Assembly: GCA_035415725.1 (NCBI GenBank)
Contig: DAOOGN010000101.1
Location: forward strand, 1 to 14,570
Reading direction: 5' to 3'
DNA length: 14,570 nt
Source of the DNA: DSWT01 sp035415725
GTDB taxonomy: Bacteria; Chloroflexota; Anaerolineae; B4-G1; SLSP01
Position 1 is the stretch's first letter. Every line of letters starts with the position of its first letter. This document shows, one piece after another, positions 7,222 to 13,911 of this stretch. The translations under genes and the position numbers were made by a program. A model generated the notes under the pieces. It had not been told where the DNA came from. It ran no database searches and was given only the letters and a program-made list of their open reading frames with translations.

Positions 7222-7406
7222 CGGGCATACCAATGACCGCCTCCGTTATGCGTGGTCTACCTCCTTAACCATTTATCGGCATGTTAAAAACTACGTGCCC
7301 TAAAGTATTAGAACACCTAGGAGAATTCTGCTGTACCAAAGAAGAGGGCAGAATCCTCTTTGTCATAATATTGGCTGCTTAATCGTGATTGTATTCTGGA
7401 GGAAGT

Positions 7407-8555
7407 ATGCACAGTATCAGGCACATATATCGCCCTATAGTTCTAATCATGCTTGTCATATTAAGCACGGCGTGTGCGTCCGCGAACAATCAGCTAGAAC
7501 TGGAATCTACTCCTCCCATTGTTATCGCGTATTTGGAAGGAAATACCATATTATTTGAATGCCTAAACGACGGTGACTGTTTTCCTAACATTGATATTAG
7601 TGATTATGTGAAATCAGACATCTCTTCCCAACATATTGGCCTCGTTTTTCATGCTGCTTCCTCAAGCATCTTTGTGACTTTGTGGGACAGTACCTCCTTC
7701 CAGCTTTTACGTCTCAACCCTGAGATAGGGAAAGTCAATGTTGTAGACTTGCCAGATGAAATCAATCCTGGCTTCATAATGATTGCTTCACATGACAAGA
7801 TAATACTGGCTAACAGGATCGGTGAAGATAACATCTGGATAATCAAAAACAACCTCACTACAGAAAAGGTGAGTTTACCATTAGGCGGACAAACTGCTGG
7901 GATTGCCACTCTTGTTGAAGTATCCCCCTCGAATATTATCGCCGTGAATGGAAGCCTCATAGAAGAAGACAGAAAACTTTTCGCCGAAGTTTTCATCATC
8001 AATACTGATTCAGGAACATTCACGCAAAGGTTACTTGAACTTACCGGTCTTCAGATATCATCAGGGCCGAGTGAAATACCTCAGGCAGGGAGCAAGTATG
8101 CGTTCAGGGTCGTAAATGTTAGCCCGGATCTGAAGCAGCTATACGTTTTTTATTATCACTATGAAACCGGTGACAAAGCCAACCTAACTTTAGCGATGTT
8201 TGATACACAGAATCTCCAAGAAATCGCCTCTACAAAAAATGAGCAATGCATTAATTTAATGGCGGGGTACTCACAATATCACAACGTGATCTATTCGAGC
8301 CGAATGGATACGGAAGGAAATGCTAGAGCGACATTGATTAATATGTCTGATCTTACCCCCATTGTCAATCTGTCAGAAATAATACCAAATGAGATGAGTA
8401 GAAGCATAATCATTGCGCCATTTGGCGATTATTTCCTGGTGGGGACACAAAATAGTGTAATTCTCATATCGCAAAGCGGCAAAATTCTTAAGAAATATAC
8501 ATTGCCACAGGAGTGGATGAATCGAGATTATACAATCATGGAATATAGAAGGTAA
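7407..8555 (+). CDS. Lipoprotein, probably beta-propeller
   Basis: From the ATG at 7407 (382 residues; GGAGG 4 bases upstream) the N-terminus is a lipoprotein signal: RHIYRP, then IVLIMLVILSTAC with the lipid-carrying Cys at residue 23. The protein should be exported and fixed to the membrane. The rest is made of short strand-like segments with repeated patterns such as FQLLRLN, IWIIKNN, VFIINTDSG, LAMFDTQ and VILISQSGKIL, which suggests a WD40/PQQ-like propeller, though no canonical motif repeats cleanly. No catalytic residues are seen. The frame is open to a TTG at 7389, but the Shine-Dalgarno belongs to the ATG. The gene is AT-rich, like its upstream neighbour. The 185-bp gap between them holds only a weak stem-loop (about 7319-7366), so it is unclear whether they share a transcript. 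Confidence 0.8.
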   Translation: MHSIRHIYRPIVLIMLVILSTACASANNQLELESTPPIVIAYLEGNTILFECLNDGDCFPNIDISDYVKSDISSQHIGLVFHAASSSIFVTLWDSTSFQLLRLNPEIGKVNVVDLPDEINPGFIMIASHDKIILANRIGEDNIWIIKNNLTTEKVSLPLGGQTAGIATLVEVSPSNIIAVNGSLIEEDRKLFAEVFIINTDSGTFTQRLLELTGLQISSGPSEIPQAGSKYAFRVVNVSPDLKQLYVFYYHYETGDKANLTLAMFDTQNLQEIASTKNEQCINLMAGYSQYHNVIYSSRMDTEGNARATLINMSDLTPIVNLSEIIPNEMSRSIIIAPFGDYFLVGTQNSVILISQSGKILKKYTLPQEWMNRDYTIMEYRR

Positions 8556-8662
8556 CACATTGGCAGTATTTTTGGGATAAGCTCACAGATCGATCAACAG
8601 CGTTAACTTGTGAACTGGGAATTCTTATGATCGTCGTCTAAAGCTCAATTTAACGACAGGAT

Positions 8663-8693
8663 GCCGCTTGGTCTTAACATCAGGCGGCGTTTT
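8663..8693 (+). terminator. Possible terminator before the membrane-protein pair
   Basis: GCCGC (8663-8667) pairs with GCGGC (8684-8688) and is followed by G and four T. The stem is short. It would end transcripts from the lipoprotein gene, 108 bp upstream. Confidence 0.35.
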
Positions 8694-8705
8694 GTTGTGG
8701 AGATA

Positions 8706-8733
8706 TTGCACCCGGAAGGAGCCGTAGTACAAT
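8706..8733 (+). promoter_or_regulatory. Promoter of first membrane-protein gene
   Basis: TTGCAC (8706-8711), a 16-bp spacer and TACAAT (8728-8733) form a good sigma-70-type pair. The start point would be near 8740, 28 bases before the ATG at 8768. An in-frame ATG at 8732 overlaps the -10 box and so cannot be the start. Confidence 0.6.
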
Positions 8734-8767
8734 GGTTGACAATTCGCTGTTCTCAAAGGAGGCGCCA

Positions 8768-9487
8768 ATGTCTATGCTGAAACACATCTTGAGTGCCTTT
8801 GCCATCGTCGAACGTATTCTCCGCGCGCGCACGGCGTACTTTACCGAAATCGGCCAGAACCAGGACTTGCCGGACAAAATCCTGCACCTGCTCATCCTCA
8901 TCGCGCTGGGGTTCAGCGTCTTCGGCGGCGTCGCGGCGTTGAGCGGGCGCGCGCTGGGGCCGGCGCTGTGGGGCATCGTCAAGCTGCCGGCGCTGTTCCT
9001 CATCAGTGGTCTGATCTGCCTGCCGACGCTCTACTACTTCAGCGTGCTGTTCGGTTCGCGGCTGCGTTTTTTGCAGATGATTACGCTGATCCTCACCTCG
9101 CAAGCCGTTGCGGCGGTGCTGGCGCTGGGCGTCACGCCGATTAGCCTGCTCTTTCTGCTCAGTGGCACCGACGCGGCCTTCCTCGTCCTGCTCAACATTG
9201 GCGCGCTGGCCCTGTGCGCCGTATTGGGCCTGATCTTTCTCGTACAGGGCACCCTGTATGCCAACGAAAGCGAGCCGCCGGAGCGGATGACGTTCGGCGG
9301 TTGGATCAAGCTGTTCGCGCACGGCGGGGTGCGCTCGCTGGTGCTACTGGGTTGGCTACTGCTCTACGGTCTCATCGGCGCGCAGCTCAGCTATGCGCTG
9401 CGCCCGTTCTTCGGCGTCCCGCTGGAAGGCCATGATTTCTTCAGCAGCATCGGCCATGCCGTATTGCGGCTGTTCGGCGCCAGGTGA
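8768..9487 (+). CDS. Multi-pass membrane protein, paralogue A
   Basis: A 239-residue protein with about five transmembrane helices: roughly 39-59, 69-93, 101-121, 136-160 and 190-208. The N-terminal 35 residues are amphipathic and cytosolic. The most conserved stretch, IVKLPALFLISGLICLPTLY (70-89), and the C-terminal ALRPFFGVP (210-218) are shared with the next gene. From memory, proteins with this LICLPTLYFF core occur in cyanobacteria and Chloroflexota, often labelled as WH2-domain or Yip1-like proteins; no biochemical role is known to me. The start is chosen at 8768 because AAAGGAGG lies 5 bases upstream. It is GC-rich, like the left part of the window, and unlike the AT-rich genes just before it. 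Confidence 0.85.
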   Translation: MSMLKHILSAFAIVERILRARTAYFTEIGQNQDLPDKILHLLILIALGFSVFGGVAALSGRALGPALWGIVKLPALFLISGLICLPTLYYFSVLFGSRLRFLQMITLILTSQAVAAVLALGVTPISLLFLLSGTDAAFLVLLNIGALALCAVLGLIFLVQGTLYANESEPPERMTFGGWIKLFAHGGVRSLVLLGWLLLYGLIGAQLSYALRPFFGVPLEGHDFFSSIGHAVLRLFGAR

Positions 9488-9520
9488 ATTCAAGAAAGTT
9501 GTCGATGATGTTTTACACCA

Positions 9521-9585
9521 ACAGGGACAAAATTCTAACTGCAAATCACACGAATTTTCGCTAAGTTTTAGAATTCGCGTCGATT
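9521..9585. other. Inverted repeat between the paralogous membrane genes
   Basis: AATTCTAA and TTAGAATT are perfect 8-bp arms about 30 bases apart in the 136-bp gap between the two genes. This could be a leader structure of the second gene or a regulator site. No T-run follows, so it is not a terminator. Confidence 0.3.
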
Positions 9586-9623
9586 GGCGAGATGAATGGT
9601 TTGCTTTGAGAGGAGGCTTACCC

Positions 9624-10460
9624 GTGACCGAAGAAACTGAATCCGTATCATTGTCGTTTGATAGGACGGCGCACGAAGCCACTATCGTAGAAACACCCAC
9701 GCCGCCCCACCCCATCGCTGCTCCCACACCCGCCGTCGAAATCATCCCCACCTGGCTGGAACTGCACGGTTTCTGGCGCATCTTCACGATGTCGGAGTGG
9801 ATTATGCGTGACCGGCTGAGCTTCTTCGAAGAAGTCCGCACACACCGCGACCTCGGTGCGAAGTTGCGCAGCATGGTGCTCAGTTCCTTGTTCTACCTGG
9901 CGCTCTTCGGCGTCGTGCTCGGCATGTCGCATAGCTGGCAGCAGGCGCTGATGTCGGCGATCAAGCTTCCCATGCTGTTTTTGGTGACGTTGTTGATCTG
10001 CCTGCCCACGCTCTACTTTTTCAACCTGCTGTATGGCTCGCAGTTGACATTCCAACAGACCACGGCCCTGATGATGGCCGCCGTCACCATCACCGGGGCG
10101 CTTAGCCTCGCTTTCGCTTCGATTGCACTCTTTTTCTGGCTGACGATAGGGGAACAGTACACAATTCTCATCCTGCTCAACGTCGGCATTCTGGGGATCA
10201 GTAGTTGGTGGGGACTGTCGTTTTTGCGCCAGGGGATGCACCACGTCCAGCGCCATGCCATGGAGGTGCGCCAGGGTCGCATCCTGATGATGTGGCTGGT
10301 GATTTACGCCTTCGTCGGCACGCAAATGGCGTGGGCGTTGCGCCCGTTCTTCGGCGTGCCGGATGAACCGTTCGTCGTCCTGCGTAGTGACGGAGGCACG
10401 TTCGTGGGCAGTATACTCACAGCGCTCGGCTGGCTGTTGCAGAAGATCTTCGGCTATTAA
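9624..10460 (+). CDS. Multi-pass membrane protein, paralogue B
   Basis: A 278-residue paralogue of the preceding gene. It shares AIKLPMLFLVTLLICLPTLYFFNLLYGSQLTF-type sequence (about 112-143) and ALRPFFGVP (238-246), and has a similar set of about five helices: roughly 84-101, 112-136, 146-173, 180-203 and 218-237. It differs in an N-terminal extension of about 45 residues that is rich in Thr and Pro, with no counterpart in paralogue A. The start is GTG at 9624, preceded by AGGAGG at 7 bases; the frame is open further upstream to 9393 inside paralogue A, which I reject. The pair most likely arose by tandem duplication and may form a complex. Function unknown. Confidence 0.85.
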   Translation: MTEETESVSLSFDRTAHEATIVETPTPPHPIAAPTPAVEIIPTWLELHGFWRIFTMSEWIMRDRLSFFEEVRTHRDLGAKLRSMVLSSLFYLALFGVVLGMSHSWQQALMSAIKLPMLFLVTLLICLPTLYFFNLLYGSQLTFQQTTALMMAAVTITGALSLAFASIALFFWLTIGEQYTILILLNVGILGISSWWGLSFLRQGMHHVQRHAMEVRQGRILMMWLVIYAFVGTQMAWALRPFFGVPDEPFVVLRSDGGTFVGSILTALGWLLQKIFGY

Positions 10461-10590
10461 AGAGTCCCGGCATCGGGCGAGTCTCAAGGGTCGTCCCCCA
10501 CCTCTGGCGGAGCCGCTGCCCGGTTACGACAGGCGTCGGCGTAGCGCCGTGATGCTATCGCAAAGAGCCAGACGGCGCACGTCTCCCATC

Positions 10591-10622
10591 CTTGCCAGGT
10601 GGCAGACGTGACTTTGGGGATG
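10591..10622 (-). repeat. Dispersed repeat, copy 3, 3' part
   Basis: Read on the minus strand this gives CATCCCCAAAGTC and then TGCCACCTGGCAAG, matching the start of copies 1 and 2 with a few changes. It is separated from its 5' part (10831-10906) by about 208 bp, whereas the two parts are about 11 bp apart in copy 2. Confidence 0.6.
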
Positions 10623-10677
10623 GTGCCTAAGGTGCTGACACTTCGAGCACATAGGTGCTGACTCTCTCATCTCCCTA

Positions 10678-10792
10678 CCTCCTTTTCCCCCGTTGGCGGG
10701 GGAGAAGGAGGTGAAAAAGTGGGGGTGTGGAGGGCGGCTTCGCCGCCCTCCACACCCCTTACAAAAATCCCCCTTCCCTGGAGGAAAGGGGG
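10678..10792. repeat. Cluster of three hairpins (MITE- or REP-like element)
   Basis: Three stems stand in a row. Left: 10678-10692 with 10697-10711, 15 bp, one mismatch, loop TTGG. Centre: 10722-10738 with 10742-10758, 17 bp, perfect, loop TTC. Right: 10769-10778 with 10783-10792, 10 bp with one mismatch, loop TGGA. There is no coding potential. It sits within a dispersed repeat copy that it seems to split. It could be a non-autonomous mobile element, a REP-type element or a structured RNA. The central stem lacks a T-run, so it is not a normal terminator. Confidence 0.65.
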
Positions 10793-10830
10793 GCAGAGGG
10801 GATAAGCTCATAGAAACACGAATATCTCGT

Positions 10831-10906
10831 CATCCCCAAGCGCCTGGCATACCAAAATCTGCGCCAAACCCCGTATAGAGAATAAGTTGTTTCGCCTCTC
10901 CAGGTT
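10831..10906 (-). repeat. Dispersed repeat, copy 3, 5' part
   Basis: The minus strand matches 2923-2993 closely, with blocks AACCTGG, CAACTTATTC, GATTTTGGTATGC and a final GGATG. A 4-base insertion follows AACCTGG. Together with 10591-10622 it forms the third, inverted copy of the dispersed repeat. Confidence 0.7.
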
Positions 10907-11023
10907 TTCGAGCCGCTCAGGGGGGTATATCCCCAGGGGGCTAGCTGTACTAAAGCGAGTTTTTCAGCCGAGTCAGTTATAGCATCTTGATTATGGCCTG
11001 CTCTTCACCATGGCCTCATAGCC

Positions 11024-11051
11024 TTGCCTCTTTGCTTCACTATGTTACAAT
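11024..11051 (+). promoter_or_regulatory. Promoter of response regulator 2
   Basis: TTGCCT (11024-11029), a 16-bp spacer and TACAAT (11046-11051), with TGT before the -10 as an extended element. Transcription would start near 11058, leaving a leader of about 90 bases. Confidence 0.55.
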
Positions 11052-11147
11052 ACGTCCGAGAGAATATCCATCCAGCAAAGCGCCACCTTCTTCACCCCCT
11101 ATCCTGTCCACCAACCACATCCAACTTAAAATCGGAGGACACCTTTT

Positions 11148-11804
11148 ATGGAACCAGAACCGATTCGTTTGCTCATCGCTGATGACCACCCGGTAACGCG
11201 TGCGGGCATTCGTACCGTTTTGAGCGCCGCTCCCGATATTTGCATTGTGGGCGAAGCGCAAAACGGTCAGGAAGTGCAAGCCTTGGTAAGTCAGCTCCAC
11301 CCCCGCATCTTGTTGCTCGATCTGCGCATGCCCGAGACGCACCCGGCCGAAATCGAATGCTGGGTGCGCACCCATGTACCCGAAACGATCACCCTCGTCT
11401 TGACCGCTCACGATCATGATGCCTACCTGTCCAGTATGATGGAGGCCGGCGCCGCCGGTTTCCTGGCCAAAAGCGAGTCGGCCGAAAGACTTAGCGCCGC
11501 TATTCGCCGCGCGGCCAGTGGGGAAATTCTCTTCGATGATGCACAATGGGTACGGGCTTACCGCTGGCGCCGGGATGCCGGTGAAAAGTGGGAAAGCCTG
11601 ACCGAGCGTGAACGCCAGGTGCTCCAATTGCTGATACAAGGAGAGGATAACAAGGCCATAGCTGAAAAGCTGTGTGTGACGTCCAAGACGGTGGCCTACC
11701 ACATCACGAACATTTTGAGCAAACTGGACGTGACCTCACGCCAAGAAGCAGCGACATGGGTCCATACGCATCTGCCTGCGGATCTGGAAAAAATACCAGG
11801 GTAA
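11148..11804 (+). CDS. NarL/FixJ-family response regulator
   Basis: A 218-residue two-component transcription regulator. Receiver domain, about residues 6-122: acidic pair D12/D13, phosphate-accepting D58 in LLLDLRMP, T86, K108. After a short linker comes a LuxR-type helix-turn-helix (about 150-207) with LTERERQVLQLLIQGEDNKAIAEKL and SKTVAYHITNILSKLDV. The start has GGAGG 9 bases upstream. It is a paralogue of the interrupted regulator at 5770-6444 and shows what that gene looked like when whole. No sensor histidine kinase is encoded nearby, so it is an orphan within this window. The secreted TolB-like gene follows at once but has its own promoter. Targets cannot be read from the sequence. 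Confidence 0.93.
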   Translation: MEPEPIRLLIADDHPVTRAGIRTVLSAAPDICIVGEAQNGQEVQALVSQLHPRILLLDLRMPETHPAEIECWVRTHVPETITLVLTAHDHDAYLSSMMEAGAAGFLAKSESAERLSAAIRRAASGEILFDDAQWVRAYRWRRDAGEKWESLTERERQVLQLLIQGEDNKAIAEKLCVTSKTVAYHITNILSKLDVTSRQEAATWVHTHLPADLEKIPG

Positions 11805-11823
11805 AAGCTGGTATTTTTTCCAG
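11784..11823. terminator. Perfect 16-bp stem-loop over the stop codon of response regulator 2
   Basis: CTGGAAAAAATACCAG (11784-11799) is fully complementary to 11808-11823, with an 8-base loop holding the TAA stop. The descending arm contains six T and the ascending arm six A, so it could end transcription in both directions. The next promoter's -35 starts at the very next base. Confidence 0.7.
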
Positions 11824-11853
11824 TTGACACAGCAGTCAGAATTGTTATATGAT
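11824..11853 (+). promoter_or_regulatory. Promoter of the TolB-like gene
   Basis: A perfect -35, TTGACA (11824-11829), with TATGAT (11848-11853) after 18 bp. TTATAT at 11845 is an alternative -10 with a 15-bp spacer. The leader would be about 47 bases. Confidence 0.65.
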
Positions 11854-11906
11854 AACTTCATTACAGGAGTCAACCCAAGAAGTAAACAAACGAAAGGGGG
11901 TTAGAA

Positions 11907-13145
11907 ATGCAAAAGTGGAAATTGATTTCAGTTTTCGTGTTGTTGGGGTTATTGTTGAGTAGCGGAATCAATATAGCCTTGGGTCAAGTGAATGGGTTCG
12001 GGCAAAACAAGCAAGAGAGTAAAGCCTTTTCCTTGCGAACAGAGGCCGTTCATACAGCATTAGCCCACAACGCCTTATTCGATTGTGCAAATTACTATCC
12101 GGCTGGTGATGCTATTCTTCCCACTGAAGAGCAAATTTTCCACATAAACCGTGAGATCAAAATTACACCTGATGATGGAAAAGACTACCGAGGGGCTGTA
12201 TGGTCGCCCGATGGCACGGCGATTGTATTTGTCGCACCAACTGATGAACAAAGGCCCATACAAGCCAATGATGCCTTACCCTCCGATGATGAAACTCGGC
12301 TCATGGCTGTAAGCAAAAATGAGTTGCTACTTTATTTCCCAGGACAAGACATTTGGGAACCGATCGCCTCTGATGGAACCCGCCCCGTATGGAGTGCAGA
12401 TAGTCATAGCATTTACTATATGGCGGGGGTCGATTTGATGAAGTTCAATCTAACCAACAAAACAACCAACCGTACTGAGTTGAAAGCGCCTGACACTGGA
12501 AATGGGCTACTATTCAGCCGCCCTCTGTCAGATGGCCGGCTGTTAGCGCCACGGCATCCCCACACCCCATTAGTAGTACAGGGCGGGGTTAGTGCTTTAG
12601 CTCAGATAGAAGTCGCTGAAAACGATTACGTGTTACTTTCTCCAAGTGAGGATAATGCTGTCGTGACCTATGGATCCAACACCTGGAAAGGAGAATTTAC
12701 ACCAAGTGTCGCAGTTCTATATCATTCAACAAAGGGCACTATTCCTCTCTTCAAGAACTGTCAATACTCAGCTTTGGAGACAGTATGGTCGCCCGATAGT
12801 AGTCGCATTGCTTATCCTGTTCACAGCAGCCAACCAGAAATTCGGATATACGATATTGAATCCGGTCAAATCCACATCCCAATCCGCCTGGACGGCTTCG
12901 ATCAGCTAAGTGGTCTATCTTGGTCGCCGGATGGCCGTTTCCTTGCTTTTACTCAGGGAGATGGTCGTTCCCAGTCACGTTCAATCGGGATAATTTCAAC
13001 GGATGGAACAAAACAGCAGACTTTGGTTTATGATGGATTACTGCCTAACTGGTCTCCTGATGGTCAGTATATTCTGTATGCCCGACCTGCCAGCCATCAA
13101 ACCTTAGACTGGTATTTACTCGATATCACTACGGCTAAAAGATAG
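11907..13145 (+). CDS. Secreted TolB-like beta-propeller protein
   Basis: A 412-residue exported protein. The signal peptide covers residues 1-26 (MQKWK, then ISVFVLLGLLLSSGINIALG, cut before Q27). The mature part carries five WD40-like/PD40 motifs as in TolB: VWSPDG (98), VWSADS (161), VWSPDS (293), SWSPDG (338) and NWSPDG (381), each followed by a short hydrophobic strand (AIVFV, SIYYM, RIAYP, FLAFT, YILYA). This is a propeller that normally binds proteins or ligands; no enzyme site is seen. A wider gap between motifs 2 and 3 suggests blades without the motif. The ATG has a GGGGG tract 6 bases upstream. The stop overlaps the Shine-Dalgarno region of the next gene (12 bp to its ATG), so the two are an operon. 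Ligand unknown. Confidence 0.88.
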   Translation: MQKWKLISVFVLLGLLLSSGINIALGQVNGFGQNKQESKAFSLRTEAVHTALAHNALFDCANYYPAGDAILPTEEQIFHINREIKITPDDGKDYRGAVWSPDGTAIVFVAPTDEQRPIQANDALPSDDETRLMAVSKNELLLYFPGQDIWEPIASDGTRPVWSADSHSIYYMAGVDLMKFNLTNKTTNRTELKAPDTGNGLLFSRPLSDGRLLAPRHPHTPLVVQGGVSALAQIEVAENDYVLLSPSEDNAVVTYGSNTWKGEFTPSVAVLYHSTKGTIPLFKNCQYSALETVWSPDSSRIAYPVHSSQPEIRIYDIESGQIHIPIRLDGFDQLSGLSWSPDGRFLAFTQGDGRSQSRSIGIISTDGTKQQTLVYDGLLPNWSPDGQYILYARPASHQTLDWYLLDITTAKR

Positions 13146-13157
13146 GAGGTATCAGCG

Positions 13158-13824
13158 ATGAAAAAATACCGTCCTCTGTTCATGGGGCGTTCTGCTTTTT
13201 TTAATCTGGATAGGCATTAGTTCTCCTGAAAGAACACAGGCTTTGATCCCTTCTCAGAATCATCGCCATCGGTACATTCGTCCAGATTACACATACGCCT
13301 ACTATGAAACAAGCAAAGAAGATTACATCAAGAACACATTACCCAATGAATGGGTAGCCAGTTGGGGGAGTGACGCGTTGAAGGCAGGCGCAGTGATTAT
13401 TCGTAGCGGTGTATACTGGCGTGTGAACCGGTCTGTGCTCAACAGCCCATGGCCAAACAACAATTGCTATCAAGGAGGATCGGGGAGTACACTGTATTAT
13501 CGAACGGTACCAACATCCAGAGGAGGGCAAGAACAATGGCTTCCAGGTAGCAGTCAACCTTCAACGAATACTGCTACAAATGATACCGCAGGTTATCATG
13601 CCGAACGAATCAGCCAACCATCCGGACGGCCTGATAAGCTAGTCGGCCTGCGCTATAACAGCACTATTCAAAATCGAACAAACAACACAACTGGCACATG
13701 GCTACAGCGTATCCGGTATGCTTATGTTGGCTCGGGTGCTCCAGGATCTCCCTTTAACCCGAATAAGGAATGCAGTCAGTCAGACAGCCAAACAAGTACA
13801 GATCCAACCTACCCAAACAATTAA
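13158..13824 (+). CDS. SpoIID/LytB-domain exported protein, frameshifted near the start
   Basis: The main frame (13162-13824) encodes a SpoIID-like segment: YIKNTLPNEWVASWGSDALKAGAVIIRS. The Glu of LPNE matches the catalytic Glu of SpoIID, which cuts glycan strands of peptidoglycan. The region after it is Asn/Thr/Ser-rich and short for the family. This frame has no good start: the first candidate is TTG at 13243, inside what would be the mature protein. Before it the frame encodes a signal peptide (VLLFLIWIGISSPERTQA). The only strong start, ATG at 13158 with AGGAGGT 7 bases upstream, is in another frame and stops at 13220. Removing one A from the A6 run at 13161-13166, or one T from the T7 run at 13196-13202, joins start, signal peptide and domain. 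So this is a frameshifted gene, a phase-variable gene or a sequence error. It is the second gene of the TolB-like operon. Confidence 0.7.
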
Positions 13825-13911
13825 CCTACGCAAGAGCACACTTGACTTGACCTGATCTGGTTAGGCGCGCCCTATATCTGGATACTGAACTCAAACAAGC
13901 GAGGTCATATG

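Larger units (their letters stand above)
10461..11147. other. 687-bp gene-free region with repeats and a promoter
   Basis: No frame here looks like a gene. From left to right it holds: small palindromes in a GC-rich stretch (GCGG-AG-CCGC near 10507, CGGCG-TAG-CGCCG near 10537); the inverted 3' part of the dispersed repeat (10591-10622); two copies of AGGTGCTGAC (10630 and 10653) with AGCAC between them, which allows two alternative hairpins; a cluster of three strong hairpins (10678-10792); the inverted 5' part of the repeat (10831-10906); a GGGG-TATA-TCCCC palindrome near 10922; and the promoter of the second response regulator. Confidence 0.6.

Noticed and set aside
8736..8741. TTGACA as a -35 box before membrane paralogue A
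   Set aside because: No -10 box follows at a usable distance; the expected position falls on the Shine-Dalgarno. The TTGCAC/TACAAT pair just upstream fits better.
9393..9623. Upstream extension of paralogue B into paralogue A
   Set aside because: It overlaps the coding end of paralogue A in another frame. The GTG at 9624 has AGGAGG at proper distance and gives a sensible N-terminus.
9648..10487. Minus-strand open frame of 279 codons
   Set aside because: It is antisense to membrane paralogue B, and its product is full of Gln, Arg and His without any domain. The plus-strand frame has a Shine-Dalgarno and clear membrane helices.
10630..10662. AGGTGCTGAC repeated twice as a possible target-site duplication of the hairpin element
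   Set aside because: Both copies lie on the same side of the hairpins, so they do not flank an insertion. They more likely form alternative small hairpins.
10461..11147. Small open frames in the gene-free region (for example 10524-10811 minus, 10693-10878 plus)
   Set aside because: They cross the hairpin cluster, are Pro/Gly-rich, and have no start signals. The sequence is better explained as repeats.
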